A DNA stretch of 64,000 nucleotides from contig SSBO01000003.1 in assembly GCA_005281725.1 (NCBI GenBank), forward strand, positions 2,903,824 to 2,967,823, read 5' to 3'. The notes below the pieces were generated by a model. That model made no database searches. It was not told where the DNA came from and worked only from the letters and a program-made list of their open reading frames with translations. Position 1 is the stretch's first letter; every line of letters begins with the position of its first letter. This stretch comes from Wuchereria bancrofti. Taxonomy: Eukaryota; Nematoda; Chromadorea; Rhabditida; Onchocercidae. The position numbers and the translations under genes were made by a program. Positions 1 to 15,400 of the stretch are shown one piece after another.

Positions 1-338
1 GTTATTTACATATATGTGAATTTAGATGTGATATGAATTTCTTTTTAACTTCATATAACTTTTTCCAGAACATTAAATTTAATTTTGAAAAGAGATAAGC
101 TTAAAAAAAAATTATCAGCGAAATGTGTACTTTTCATATCTTTTTTTCAACCGTTGTGTCAATTCTTTAATATTTTTCTCGATTGAATTTCATGACATAT
201 TTGTTTTCTTTTCTTCTTTTTTTTTTCAGTACGATAAATTAAATTTACATTGTACTATTTTCTTATTCAGAAAGAAGAAAGTGAAAAAAAAATTGATTAA
301 ATTTCTAAATTTAAAACATTTTCAACTATAATACATGA
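1..338. other. lat-1 downstream flank or intron 3
   Basis: A+T-rich sequence with poly-T and poly-A runs. No minus-strand acceptor followed by a plausible exon is visible. The plus-strand open frame here (125-331) is Phe/Lys-rich and looks like chance. Confidence 0.4.
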
Positions 339-468
339 TTACTGATTACCAATATCAGACATTTTGCTGCATTTGAATTCCACATCCAGATATTTTTCTG
401 TATTCGGGCATGGATCACCAAGTTCTCTGTTGTTTACCAAAATGCTACACCGCGGATGACCATTACAT
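339..468 (-). CDS. lat-1: lat-1 exon 3: end of the SUEL domain; stop or cryptic donor follows
   Basis: Acceptor TTTTCTTGTGCAG before 468. The first base A completes AG|A (Arg104), then CNGHPRC and GDPCPNTEKYLDVEFKC close the lectin domain at Cys137. Nine more residues (SKMSDIGNQ) precede TAA at 341-339. Within them GTAATC at 349-344 could be a donor (exon 350-468) leading to exons beyond the window. I see no canonical AATAAA on the minus strand in 1-338, which mildly favours continuation. Confidence 0.75.
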
Positions 469-3400
469 CTGCACAAGAAAAAAAGCAAGCAAAATGCAAG
501 AAAATGAAGTGTAAACAAAAAAAGAAAAGCAAACATACAAAATAACAAAAACAACAAGAAACAAAACCAAATGAAATATACCACAAAATGTCAATTAGCT
601 AGGCCTATTTCAATCAGGCCAATCCAAAATTCTTTGATTATCATTTAGTTTCTGGATGAATTCAATGCAAAATGAACTATTCGCCGCATATAGATTAAAA
701 TTTCAGGTCAAATAGACAATAAAACTAACTGTTTGTAAAATATCTGTTTGAAATATATTCTAAGACTACATTTTCCCCACGGGTAAATGCAGCGGGATGA
801 GTAATCAAAATAAATGACAAGGAAATCTCTCTTCCGTATTTGTGCTTCTTGAAAATCAGTTTTCTTTTTTTGATTTTCATTAATCAGTGAGTGTTACACT
901 CCTTTTGCACTATCAGTAACGATTATCGAATGCTTTAATTAGCATATCAGTGAAATTATCAGCTGATTGAAACGATATATATCCATTTTCTGTCTACTAC
1001 TTCAAAAATTCATAAACTACAAAACTGTTGTGAAACATTTATATAAATATTTTTCTTGAAAGCTTTTGGGAATCTCCGAAAATTAACCTAGCAATTTTTG
1101 CAAAGGAAAATTTAGTGACATGTTTTTTTTTGCAAAATTGACTTATTATAACTGTTTGATAGGCAAGAGAAAGGAAATTAGCTCTTGACATTTCCAGTTA
1201 TCGATTCAAATTCAGGCAAGCATTCCGGCAAAAAAACAAACAAACAGAAAATAAGAAAAACAACAAACAAAAACAGTGGTGTAAATATTTCCGATCACAA
1301 TAAACAATTTGCAAGCAACAAGGATGTAAAATATGTACACAAAAACATCGTGCATAATTGTGATTTGCAAAAATTTAATTAAAATTTATGTTTTTTTTTT
1401 TTTGTTTTGGTACCTTCAATGCATGAATAAACAATTTCCAGATATTTTGGTTCCCCGGGACATGAATCGAAACCAAAACGATTCGTTTCCACAACAAACA
1501 AACATCGTTGCTTATCATCACAACTAAACTAACAAATTTATACTTCATAATAATTTCTGAAACCAAACATCAAATCAAAGCTTATAGTTTTTTTTTTCTT
1601 TTTTATCAATTGAAATTAATTTAATGGCTGTTTGAAATTTCATACATAACATAAATGAGAATTAGAAAAATTTTTAAATTTGAATTTTGATAAAAAATCT
1701 TAGATTTAATTTCACTACAACTTTTTTCCTTCATTTTCATAAGTCTTAGTAAAAAGATTATAACAACCAGCATATTGAGGCTTTTTTCTTTCAAAACTAA
1801 TTCCTTTCTTTTTTTGTTTTGCAATTTGAAATTTATCAAAAATATTTGCGAATATTACAAATGATGAATGAATTGAATGAAAAAAAAAATTGAGAAGAAT
1901 AGTTAAATTCCCGATGGAAAAAAAAAGAAAATTTCTCCGCTTTTAATTAATTTTAATTTCGCTATGGGAATTTATATTTCAATCCGTTTAATGTCAACGA
2001 ATTCATCCTTTCTATTTTATGTTTCATAGCATAGGTGACATTAATGGGACAATAAAAAGGAAAGAATGATAGCCTAGTTGGCTTATCTATTTATTTTAGC
2101 CTATTTCAAAATGCACTTCATTAGCTAAATACGTTTATTTCATTTAATTAAGCAAAATGTTTATAATTAAATTTGAGAATTGGTTGATTAAAGCGAATTA
2201 TATATCACTGAATAATATATTTTATATATATTCCATTTAGCAATAAAATAAACAGCGGTGATCATTTTATCTATTGAATAGTTGAATTTAATTTTGTTAA
2301 AATTTTAATTTTAACAGAAATTTTATACAAAAATATGGAAATTTTTATCTATCGAATAATTGAATTAATAAATATATATAATTAACACATACACACATAA
2401 AAAGTGTTTAAATTTAAAAAAGTTAAATTAAAAGATTTAAATATTTCAATTTATAAAAATTCCAAATAAAAAAATAATTCATTTTATTTCTTAATTTAAG
2501 ATTATTTTCAGTAGAAAATAAGCACAATAGAAAAGTTTTAATAATTAATCAGCAAAAGTTATGTAAAATTGCTTATGCTGTAGTAAAATTATTTTTGAAT
2601 AATTTTTATTAATTTTCATCACTAAATCATAACAAAAATTCTTTCAATTTCTTATTTTAAAAACATAAATTTATTCATTTTCTTTTCATTTTTCCCTTTC
2701 TTTAGCTATTTTTACTTAATGGAAGAAAATGATGGAAAAAGGAAATGAAGCAAAAAAAAAAAAAAAGAAAAGAGACGGAGAGAGAAATGATACCTCAAAT
2801 TATTTTCATCTCAATTGGTCAACTATTATTGTCAAAAAAAAAAGAAAGGAAAAAATCTGAGAAAAAGGAAAAATATCTGTTAGAAGGGAAAAATAAGAAG
2901 AAAAAAGAAAATAATAAAAAAAAGGTAAAGTTGTCCTTCAACGAATACAAGTATTCCGTTAAATGATTAGACCATTTGGCGTCAATGAAATTTATCCGTC
3001 GTCATTCTCTGTTTTACCACTATTTGAAATTAAAGAAGTGAAAAATAAAAAAAATTTTTTTGAAACGATTGTTTCGATTTTTTCTAATGAATATTCTTAT
3101 CAAAAAAAAATGAAAGAAAAAACTTTCATTTTATTTAATACATAATTCTTTATCATAATAACTATTGCTTTAACTAAAATTTTAATTTTTAAATTTTTAT
3201 TTATTACTGCTTCTTTTAAAAAACAACAACCCGTCTTTTTTTCTTTATTTCTTCATCAGTTTTTTTTAATATTTTTAATTTTGAAATGTTAAAAAATTCG
3301 GTTAAAAACATATTACTTATTGCTTTTGTTAAATAAATATATTTTGCTTCAATGATTTTAGACGGAAAATGCGCCACAAAATTCGTCAAAAGATCAATGA

Positions 3401-6400
3401 ATACCGTATAATTAGGATATATTCATGCATTCTTCCGCCAAACTATATTGAATGATGACAATGTCACCACAGAATTATCATCGTATTTTCATCGAATGTC
3501 CTCCAAGGAAAACATTCGTAAATAAATTTACAATTTATAGCTTTAGGTATGTATGTGAAATAAATAAGTAAATTAATTTGGAATATTAAGTTCTTTTTAT
3601 TGACAAATTTTAAATCGGATTGATTGCTAAAATTTGACAAAACAATGATTGCCAGTTTATAAAATGAAATGACATTTTGAATTAAATTTCATGATGAATT
3701 TAGTGTAAAAATTTTAAATATATTTTAAAATTTAAATTGTATACAATTAGATATTGAAATTAAAGATGATATTTGTATGTGTAGTTCAAGAATTAAATAA
3801 AATAAATCTTAAAAAATATGAATTATCCTGAATCATTGCAAACGGTATTAAATATAAAATTTTATAAGATATTTTAATGGATTTAACACAAACGTAAACC
3901 GTCTGTTTGATCATTTCGATTGTCACCTTATTGTCAAAGAATATGTGACAAAATACTTGATTCAAAAAAAAGATGCTGCAAATGTTTGATTCTTTTTTAA
4001 ATTTTCTTATAAACATTTTAATTTTTTTAAAAATTCTTTAATGAAAAAGATATCATAAATGAGATTAAATCTTAAAATAAATGATATCATTCGATGTAAA
4101 TCATAAAGAAGTATGTGCCACAATGTTCAATTTTAAAATGGTAACACAACTCTAACGGCTAAATTAAATTACCCAAATGGGTAGATAAAAAAAATGCCAA
4201 TGAATAAAAAGTTAGATAAAATAATTAAATAGAGAAAGAATTTTTATGTTTATCATTGGTATAAATGAATTTCCCCTCAAATTATTTTATTCTATTACTA
4301 CTAGTAGTGCACATGATTTGCTGCGGCATTGACTGAATGTAATTTCTGCGCCATCATCAATGAAAAGTAGCAATCATAGAAAAGTATTAATTATCTATTT
4401 CAGTTTGTAAAATGAGATGATAATTTTTTCTTTTATCCTATTGTCACATTTTAGGACATTTCGTTCCTATTCATTATCATTTAGATAAAAATTGTAATTA
4501 ACGACTAATTCAAATTGGAAAAGGATAGTCACATTATTTACATGTAACAAAATAGCATTTTATAAAACTAAAATTGGTTTATCATTCACAAAAAGAGATT
4601 TTATCATTCACAAAAATTAATCATTTCATATCACAATTGTTCATTAATTATAAATAAAAATTAGAACATTTTTTAAAAGAAAGCAAGAAAAAAGCAATAG
4701 AATTTCAAAATTTTCGGAGTATTTTTAAAGAAAAAGCAATGATTAAAATTTTGTAAAGAATAACAACAATATTAAATTCAAAAATTTTTATTTCTAAATT
4801 TAAGAGAGCTAAATGAAAGGAAGAGAAAAAAGCTATCTGTTTTTCAAACCATTTAAATGTATGTCTAACTAAAAAAAACCGAAATTTTTATAATTTTTAA
4901 AATTCAAAGTTCTTTTTTCTTTAAGAGACAGAGAGAGAAAAGAAAAGATTATTTGCTTTCTTTTTTTTCTGTCCCAATTATCATTAGTATCATTAAATGT
5001 ATATTGTATTAAAAGAGTATCTTACAATGAATGAAAGAGAAGAAGCAAAAAGAAGAAAACGATTAGACAGGAAATGAAAAAGTGGCCTAATTTCATGCAT
5101 CAGTAACTCTTGGCACAAAATGTGGCCAAGCTTCTTGTGGATTTTTTAAGCTTTATGTTATTTGTCGTTACTGTTAACAAATGGTTCTTCTATCTTAGTC
5201 AAAATTATAAGATAGAAAGGTATATAGGTACACCTGCTTTTCCCTCTCTCTCTCTCTCTGTCTCTGTCTCTTTCCTGTCTTTCTAAGTGCTTTTTAAAGA
5301 CTAATCCTTATAAATATATTATTATTATTAAGCCTTATTGATTAGTACCAAATTTATATTAGATTGTATTGAAAAAAGAGATTATTGACTTTGAAAAGAT
5401 AATGAAATTATCAAGTAATAGGTAATAAGTAAGTAATATGATTGATATTTTAATAAATTCATTTTAACAATTTGTCAAATTAATTTTTGCTTCTTTAAAA
5501 ATACAAAATTTGAACTGCTCAAATAGGATACTAAATTGAATTATTATCCTAAAAATATTGATCCATATACCATTATGATAAGATCTTTATTCTTTTATAA
5601 TTTCAGATAATTTTACATTTTACTAAAAGTATTTTCTTTTTTTTTTTGTTTTGACAGATTAAAATTGAGAATTTTTCACATTAGTCTTAAAATCTTTTAC
5701 GACGAAATAAAAATGGATGGGAAAAAATCAAGAAATATCAAAAAAGTTAAAACTAAATACCGGATCATGATCATTTAATCGTATTCGATTAATAAATATT
5801 TATTTTTAAGCCTGATCAAAATATTACAAAACTATGTCATACAATGATTTGAACATAATTTTAAAAATATTTTTGATTTAAAAAAAATTCAGCAAATGCA
5901 TCACTTATACCATATGGAAATAAAAAAATCATTTTGATAATATTTTTATATTTTGACTCGAACTTTTTTAATTTAAACTTGCTTAACTACTTACAGTAAC
6001 ACATACTTCTTTTAAGATAAATGTTTATATTTGTTTAGCATACAGTAAGCAATAACAGCTGTTGACCTTAACCTCAGTAAATGGATCAAATGACACTAAA
6101 ATAAAATAGGTAGGTTAGCAATTACGATAGGTTAATCAAAAGTTACTGCTATTTGCTAAACTGTCTTAAATTTATTTACAATCAGTGATTAATGATGATA
6201 ACAGTGATAAACTGAATGAATATACAAATAGACAGAATGATGGTCAATCAAAATAAATTGACAAATTTAAAGTCATGAATAGATTAGCTCTTTGATCTAA
6301 TAAAGCTGTGAAATATATCAAATTAATATGCATTTAATCTTTTTTAATACTATTTCGGAAGCCAAAAAAAGCGATTATAATTAATCGATCAATTTAGCAA

Positions 6401-9400
6401 TCTAACCACTAAACTTTGCGTATTTAGATGACTTTAAAAATATTTAAATTATTTAAAAATCAATAAAATGTCAATATGATATGCAATGTGATATGCAACT
6501 TTTTATTTCCGAAATATTTCCAATTAATTAATTTAAAAGTCTAAAGTTCAATCATTTTTATACTAAATTGATTCTTTTTCCATTCTTTGAAATGGAAAAT
6601 TTTTCCACATTTTGCAAAAAAAAAATTTAAAGGCGAAGTAATATTAATTAAATAGGAAATAAGCCAAAGCTAAGAGATATGAGAAGTTGCATGAATGTAA
6701 ACTGATATGTTTACATTTTAATGGCATTGTTATACTTTGAATGTAACCATAAAGAGATCCGTTTTCATGATGGATAATTCCGGAAAAAAAAGATATATTT
6801 TATAATAAACCAAGAAGATATACATATATACTCAATCAATTATAGTTTCATTATCTAAAAAAATTAAATCTATCAAAAACAAAAGAAAAGAAAAATGATC
6901 ATTTCTCAATTTTCTCAATTATTTTTCTTCCGTGAAAAATTTATTGAAAATAATTTTGCTAAAATGCAACATTTATCGTATCATTTCGCAAAAATTATAA
7001 TGTTGAAAAAAAATTTAATTTTTTTAAAAAAACAAAAAATTATTTTGATTTACGATGATTTTTATGGTGTCTTTTCCTTTCTTTTTTTTAACTTGAAAAA
7101 TTCCAAAGCAAATTTTGTTGATGTCATTTATAACGATAAAATCCCTTAGAAATTTTTTTCCTTTTTCTTTTTTTTTTAAAAAAAGAAGGAACAAGAATAT
7201 TTAGTAAGAATAGGAAAGAAAAAAATTTTGTTCAAGCAATTAAATCATTTTCAATGAGTCTATTCCGAATGTTTCATAACTTATTAAATCTTAAAACGCT
7301 GCAAAAAAAAATGTTAATATTATAGTATAAGAAGAAAGAGAGAGAGAGAGAGAGGGAGAAAGATGAGGAAAGAGAGAAGAAATAAAATGAAATTTTATTG
7401 CTAACTATTATCAATAAAATATGACAACCATAAAAAACAAGAAAGAAATCAGCAAGTTTTATAAATAATTACATCGTTTGAGCTATTTATGGTCAATGAA
7501 TTGAAAATTTGAGATAATAAATAAGAAAAATAAACAAATTGCAATTGAATCATTAAAATGACTGATTTATTAGTGAAATATTAAATATATTAGAATTAAG
7601 TAGCAAATGATACGAGCATTTAAGCGATTTTTCCACAAATATATAAATTTTTCTTTTTTTTTCAAAAAAAAGACTATCAATTGATAATTTAAAAACACAT
7701 TGAGAATTATCATATTTTTATTTTGATACTTTTCCATAGATAGTAAAGTATAAAACTCACCTGAATTACCTTTTTTTTAATAAAAGCAAAAAAAAAAATG
7801 TCGCAGGTAGAATTTCAAAAAACATTGGAATAATTTTAATTAGTTATCGAATAATTCATCAAAATAAAAAAATAAATGATTAGAAATATTTTTATCTTTC
7901 ATTCTATCATTTACAAAAAGAAAAGCTAACACACAAAGATAATTCACAAATTAATTCAAAAAATAAACATAAAAAAAAAGGAACTAACCTTAATTTCATT
8001 ATAGCCAATGTCCTATCATTTTGGCATGTGGTACTTAGATCGGTACGATGGCTCGGATTACAAAGGCCTAACGTGAAACGTCCATAATTTGCTAATCGTA
8101 TTGCGATATATCTTCCGATCGGACATTCCAAATTTGCTTCTTCACCTTCACAAAATATTTTCTGGATTGGTACATCTGCAAAAAAAAGAAAAGAAAAAAG
8201 TTATTATAGAATTTATTCTATTCAAATTTACTAAAAATGATGTGCACGGGTAAAAATTAAATGCACGTGTAAAGTTAATTGCACATATGTAAGTAAAGTT
8301 AGATGCGCATGTATAAGTAAGACTAGAATTTTCTGAATTTTTTAATTTTTTCTTATTTTTAAATATAAAATTATAGGAATTAAGTGATACAGTCATATTC
8401 AGAGTTTGAATTCAATTCTTTTTAGAAGCTCATATTGGGAATTAATTGGAAATTTAATTAAGTCATTCAATGTTAATTGGTAAGTAAACAATTTCTTACA
8501 AGAATAAATATTAATCGATCTTATCTCCATTTCTCTTCCTTATTAATATTGTTTTTATTTTTTCTCTTTTGTTTTGTCCTTTTTTTTTTCACAGTGTTTA
8601 AACCATTGATTGATTCTTATAAATTAAAAGAATTGATTAATATTATCAAAAGTAAACTAAATGATGAAATTTACATAGATATTCTGATTAAGTTTTTTAC
8701 ACTGTTCAAGAAATTTCAGAATTTTGAAGATAATAGATGTTAATTCATTTCATGAGCTCTTAGCATTAACTGTTCCAATTAATACATTTTACTAATTCTT
8801 TCATTAATTAATTAATTAATTAAATCCAATTCTTTCGTCTCAACCGATAGTATAATTAGAACACATGCTTGTAGCACTATTTCAAACCTTTTTCATCTGT
8901 CCCCATCCAAAGGGAACATAATTGAAAACCAATCTAGGACTAGCCAAATGCAAAAACATTACTAACATTATGACTCTAACTTGACTTTTCCTTCATATTC
9001 ACCATCACCTCTATTCCCCTCTCTCTCCCTCTCTCTCTCTCCTAATTCACTCATCATTTCATTGCTAGAAATACTTTTGGTAAACCGCTCTCTGCTGGAT
9101 ACCACTTAAGAGAATGAAGTTAAAAGGTAATGAAAGACGATGACAATTCTGTTATCCATTGCTTCTTCTCTGATCTCTCTTCATTACTTTTCAACAATAG
9201 CATCTAATTTCAAATTTAAATATTTGTTATTATGTAAACAGGAAAGAGAGGAAAATGCATGAAATGAAGTATTTCTTAATATATATCATACAAAAATTTT
9301 ATTTCTATCTAAATTATTACTACTTAAAAATTGATATATAATTTATTGCTAAATAACTTTTACGATCTTTTATTGATTAAAAAAGAAAGAAGAAAAGAAA

Positions 9401-12400
9401 ATTTTCATTTGTTATATATAATTTAAATCTTTAAAATTAAATTTAATCCAGCAAAATTCCATTTTTTTTCAAATTGTTTAAATGAATTACACTAGCAAAA
9501 TAAATTTCCCGTTTGAATTCATACTTTCCTCGGGTAGAAAAAAAGAAAATGTTGTGTTAGTTTAGCTGAATGAGATACCCATCCTCTATCTATCATCTAT
9601 TCATACACTTATTTGCACAATGATTACATTTGACAAATAACTAAATTGTCTTCCTATAAATTACTGTCTCTCTTCCCGCTTTCCCGGGTATTTCCATATC
9701 GATTAATTATGTAATCTCCTTGCCCTGTTATTTTAGTATCTCTCTGAAAGTAAACATATCGTCAAATGCTACTGAATCATACTAACTATTTGCATTACTG
9801 TATACATTAAATATTTACTGTTCATCGTTTCCTTTTTTTTTTTTTTTTAAATTTGAACAACAAAATTACTATCCTCGTTTTGTCGTAAAAAATGTTATGA
9901 AATTGAGCAAATATCCGTATACTATATATTTACTCTCGAGATTCTGCTACCCTATTTGTTGTCGAAATTCTCGAGAAATCAGAAAACTGTTATGACACAA
10001 ACAATATACAATTAAAAAAAAAGCATAAAAACTTGAATTAACTTCGATTAACTCAAAATTTTTTAATTAAATTTTATACTCTGATTTTAATCACATTTTC
10101 CTCTCTCTCTTTCTTTCGTTTTTCTTCTCATTTTTCTTTGCTTAATTTAATGGAAAGACTTTTTTCTTTTGCCTTTATCCATTCTTTTCATCTTTTTCAA
10201 AAAAATAAAAATTGTCACACTAATGTCACCCTTATCGTCTCTTTTCTATCACTAAAATTTTCAGCCTTTTTCCTTTTTCGTTAATTTATAATAGAAATGA
10301 GAAGAAATTAATTGGTTTTTTTCACCAACTGTCCATTGTGACAATAAAATTTTCTTTTTTCCCTTTTTCTTTTTTTTGATTAATCAAACAGAAACGAATG
10401 GGAAAAAGAGTGGAAGAGATGAAAAGAAGGTGGGAAATTCACTGTAAAATTTATTTATGTTTTTAATTAGAATCCGAAAAAAAAGAACTAAAATTCAAGT
10501 TAGACAGAGAATATCATTGATAAGTTAAAGTTGTATTAAAAAGAAAAAAAAAACAATTAATTAGGAACAATTATTTTTTCTTCCAATCCTTTTATTTATA
10601 CTTGCAATATGTTAGCTGGGAAAGATTAAATTTTTAATTTAAATGAAAAATAGATGAAAAATCGATATTGCATAAGCTAACAAATGAATGAAATGAGAAA
10701 GTTTAACATCAAAATTTAAAAAAAAAGGAACAAAAGGAAAATGCAAACTGAGATTTCAGGCCTAAGCATTAAATAAGATTAAATTTTTGAAAATATATTA
10801 AATAGTGTTAATTTTTGTTTTTTCTTCTATACAAAAAATTATGATTAAAAAGTGATTGATTTTTTTTTCTATAATTTAAATAACCACATTTTTTTAAAAA
10901 CTTACCAGTTGGTTTACATCTTTTTTATCTATTACTTTACTTTAAATGTTATCATAAATCTTTTAAGTGTTTTAAGCTTAATAATACTAACATTTATAGC
11001 AACTACTTTACTTTATTACTACAACAATATATAATCGATCACAAAAACAGACGAATCTATTAGCCATTACCTTCTTTACTCTTACTTACTTAATCCGATC
11101 AACAAATACTACAGATGTCAAAATTTCCTCCTAACAGAATCTTATCGGATTTCTTTACCAGAAGAAAAAAAAAAATTTTTTTTTTCACCGACTTTTTATT
11201 TTATGTTACCGCTTTTAACCTTTCTCTTCTTCCGATCTACCTAACTAAATATATCACAACTGTTGACACTAATTGATCACTAATGAATACTTACTTTTAC
11301 TAGATGGTACATCATTTTTACCAACTTTCCACTTATATGGATTATTACTTTTAATATTGAAAATGAATATTTATGGGAGCAAAAAAAAAAAAAATGATAA
11401 ATTTATTTCAGACAAAAAGAAAAGATGAAATTAAAATTCGTTAAATATTAAAAATATTGCAAATTAGGAAAAATTTTTAAATTTTGAAAATTATTTTGAA
11501 AAAAAAGTACCAACAAAAATTTATTATTACATGAAATCAATAAAATTTCAGCTATTTCATTTCAAAAAAAAAAATTTGCGATAAGCACTGAAAATTAGAA
11601 ATTTTATCAATTTTGACAATTTCAATTGACACCAATTCATTGCTTTTTGCTTTTTCACACTCTTTCATTCCCACATTTTTAACTTTCTTCCTAATTGCAT
11701 CTTTCCTTATTTGTTGAAGAAGCAATTCTTTTCTTTCCTTTTTTCTCTTCATTCTTCCATTTTTTTTTCTTAAATTCAATTTCAGATTTGCTAAGCAAAT
11801 ACAATTTTTTTTTCTAGAAAAAGAAGAAAGACTTGAATTTAATTTCAAATTTTACAGAATTCTCTAATGACAATGATAATTTTAGATAGAAAAATTAATC
11901 ACAATCATAGCAAGCAGTAAATGAAATAACTCAATTTTTAGATTATCATTAATAGCGGTGAAATTCTATTAAAGAGAAGAAGAAGAGAAGAGTAAAAGGT
12001 GAAAAACAAAAGTGTGATCGATAATTACGTAAAGTGTAAACCGGAAAAATAATCGACAATCAATCCATTCCATTCCGTTAAAAGAACCGATATGATAAGT
12101 ATCTCTCTAATTACATCCATTCTAATCATTTATCGCAGAAGATGTTAAGATATTATGACGAAATTATCTTTGATGTCTGTTATCCTCTAATTGTACCCTG
12201 TTATTATCATTTATAAATATTGCTATCAATAATTTTCTTTTGTAAAAATGCAACGAATTCAAAATTGTATGTTATTTTTCTTTTTTTCTTTTTCCTTGCT
12301 TTTTATCTTCTCTATCGAGATAAATCGATTATGCAATAAGAGAGAGAGAGAGAGAGAGAAAAGATCTAATCATTTGATATATGAAAGGTAAAGATGATCC

Positions 12401-15400
12401 GTATTATGAATAGATTTCTCGCAATTTACTTATTATATCTATTATTTTCATCTACTTTTTACTATTTCTTTTTTCTTTCTTCCTCTTTCATTCTTTTTTC
12501 TAATTATTTATTTTTGATATTTTAGCTTAATTTAAGTCATTTTTACTACCTCATATTAAAATTCTTTTTTTTGTCACTTCACATTCTCATAATTGAATTT
12601 TAATAAAATTTTAAAAAGTTGAAATAATTGAAAATTTTTAATTCTAGCAGTTAAGATAACTTAATTTGATAACAGAAATGAATTGAATGATCGAGAATTT
12701 CAAATGATAATACGTGAGCAATAACAAAATATTCCAGTATAAATGTTGCTCTAGAAATTAATGACATTCAAATTTAAGCAATGAAAATTTAAGAAAGGTT
12801 TTTTTTTTCAAAAAATTATTTCCCAATTATCTTTAATTGATAATTCACCACATAAACAGGAATTTTTGGGAACAATTTTAGGATAATATGTGATAGTTTA
12901 AAATTTCATGTTTAAAAAAGCCTGTAAAATTAAAAACAGAAAAAACATAATAATAATTAATACTTAGAAAATTATTCAAAATTCAAACATGTATTAAGAA
13001 AAATTTATCCGATAATCCAATAATTTTTTTTTTTTTTGAAAAATTTTACAAGTTTATTAATCAAATTTTACTATTCTTGAAAATTTTTTATTTGTTATTA
13101 TATAGGGACAAAAAGAGAGACAGAGAGAGAGAGAGAGAGGGGGAAATTTTTCCAATTGGAATATTCTTATTGGTAAGGTTCATTAGCGTTGCTTTACAAA
13201 AAGCATTTAAATTTCAACATCTTTCAATATCACACAATTCATCCATCTATCCCTTTCACATTCTTCAAATGCTTAACAATAATTTGTGGAAGCAATCATT
13301 TTCAAACTGGTCCACTTCATATTGAAGTACACACTACTATTACTTTTAATCACTCAACAACTATATTGTCACTATCAACAATTATCATTATTCATACTTA
13401 TTTGATCATAAAATAATCATTGATTTTATAAAGTGTCACTGAAATACTTTTAAAAAAAAGAAAAGAAAAAGAAAAAGAATTATGCTGAAAAAAGTCATAA
13501 AAATCATGACCGAAACATTTCTAAAAATGATAGAAATATGAAATATTCATTTAAAAAGAAAAAAAAATTGTCAATAAAGTATTTTCATATATTTTCATAA
13601 ATGTGTCGAAAAATTCATAAAAATCATGCCAAATGTCATAAATTTGACAAAATATTCATAAATATATCAAAATATTCAGAAAAAAAAAGAAAAATCCATG
13701 CCAAAATGTTTTATAAAAATTATGATTAAAATGAATATTTGTTAAACATTTGAAATAATTTAAACACATGAAATATTTGAATTGTGAAAATTTTTTAATA
13801 CATTAATGATATAAATGAGTAAATTAGAAGGTATTATTAATTTATTTAAGCAAATTTATCAAAATTGTCATTATCACTTATACTTTTGATAACAATTCCT
13901 TGTGATAGCATTTTTTCGTTTTTTTTGTATTATTGGCGCAATTTGATTTATTAAATTCCTTGTAATACAATGAAATGATTTATTTGATTTATAAAAATAT
14001 GAACAAATTCAGTGAGAGAATCATTAAAAGTTTTCTTTTCAAAGCTTCATTTAAATTAATTCATCATTAATCATTTTTACATTATGAAATTTTCAATGAA
14101 AAATTTCAATCCATTTTTTCCTCCCTTTTTTTTAAAAAATTTAAGATTGCATCGTTTAATTAGCAGTAATAATTGTAGGACAAGTTTGCATTATAATTAG
14201 CTATTATTATTATATTTACATATGATAATGTTTCAATTCAGTTTGAAAGAAATGAGAGGAATTCGTTTTGTGAAACAATAAATTAAGAATTGCCATAAGA
14301 ATTGAAGAAGGTAAAAATTTTAAAAGGCATAGAATAGCCTTAGTATTATTCATTCATTTCATAATATAGAAATTTATTTCAATTATTATGAAATGGGTAA
14401 AATTTCATGGGAAATTTTCAAGTTTTATCCTTTACATTTAATTCTCTTTTCATTACTTCTCCTCTAATTTAACTATATCACATATACAAACACACACACG
14501 GAAATAACCTAAGACTGATGAATTTTAATAAGCTTAAGACCTAATCAAAGGCTCTTAATCATTCATTCATTTAAATAAGTATTAAATTATATATTCCTGG
14601 AATGAAAGAATGAATGAATGAATGAGTGAATGAATGAATCACGCAACTTTTATTATATTATTTTCCATAAAATGAATAATATTATTGAAGAGAAATTTTT
14701 ATTCATTTTTAATTTGCATCAAAACTCTGTTTTTTGTCACATTTCTCTTTTTTTACTTTTGTTTTTTCACTCATTTGAATTTGAAAATTTCAATAAATCA
14801 TGACGCAAGATGACGCAAGAATAATTTAAAATTCAACTAATTATTGCTTCTAACACAGAGAAGGATTTCCATATATAAAATGTTTAAACTGAATTAAACA
14901 TAAATTATGAAATGTAGAAATATATTTTCAGCAAAAAATGATACTTTTTGAAATGTGTAAATTAATTATATAAAGAGAAAATAAACGCTTCTATTAGCTA
15001 CCAAACTATGTTATTTCGTCTCTCTTTTTTTTGAATTTATCCAAAAAGTTGGCAGAAAAGAAAAAAAATTTTAAGCTATAAAATTGGAATTGCCCTAAGT
15101 ACAATATTTATTTATTTAAAGCTGAGACGGGAAGAGAAAATGTAGTGTGTTAGCCAAGAGCTTCATTCCTACCAGAAGTAGAGCCAAGGCTCAATTCCAT
15201 TTAAAGAAGCTTAAATTGCCAATAGAAATCTGGCCTATTTGGAAATGGAAAAATTTTCATCGCAAAATATTGAATATACACTCTTTTCTTGCTTCCTTGA
15301 ATTATTTGCCACTTTCATAAATATGATAGTAATAATAATAATCTATCCTTAGATGATCACATTAAATGATAACAGATCTTATCCATGCTTCTCTTATCAA

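Larger units (their letters stand above)
469..7988 (-). other. lat-1: lat-1 intron 2 (about 7.5 kb)
   Basis: Bounded by donor GTTAGT (7988) and acceptor TGTGCAG (469), linking two halves of one SUEL domain in phase. It contains only A+T-rich sequence, a CT-rich tract (5241-5270), a GA tract (7331-7380) and many poly-A/T runs. No coding exon was recognised. Confidence 0.7.

Noticed and set aside
8477..8743. Plus-strand 88-codon frame with a TTTTCACAG acceptor-like site inside lat-1 intron 1
   Set aside because: Phe/Leu/Ile/Lys-rich as expected by chance, no matching donor or neighbour exon, on the opposite strand within an intron.
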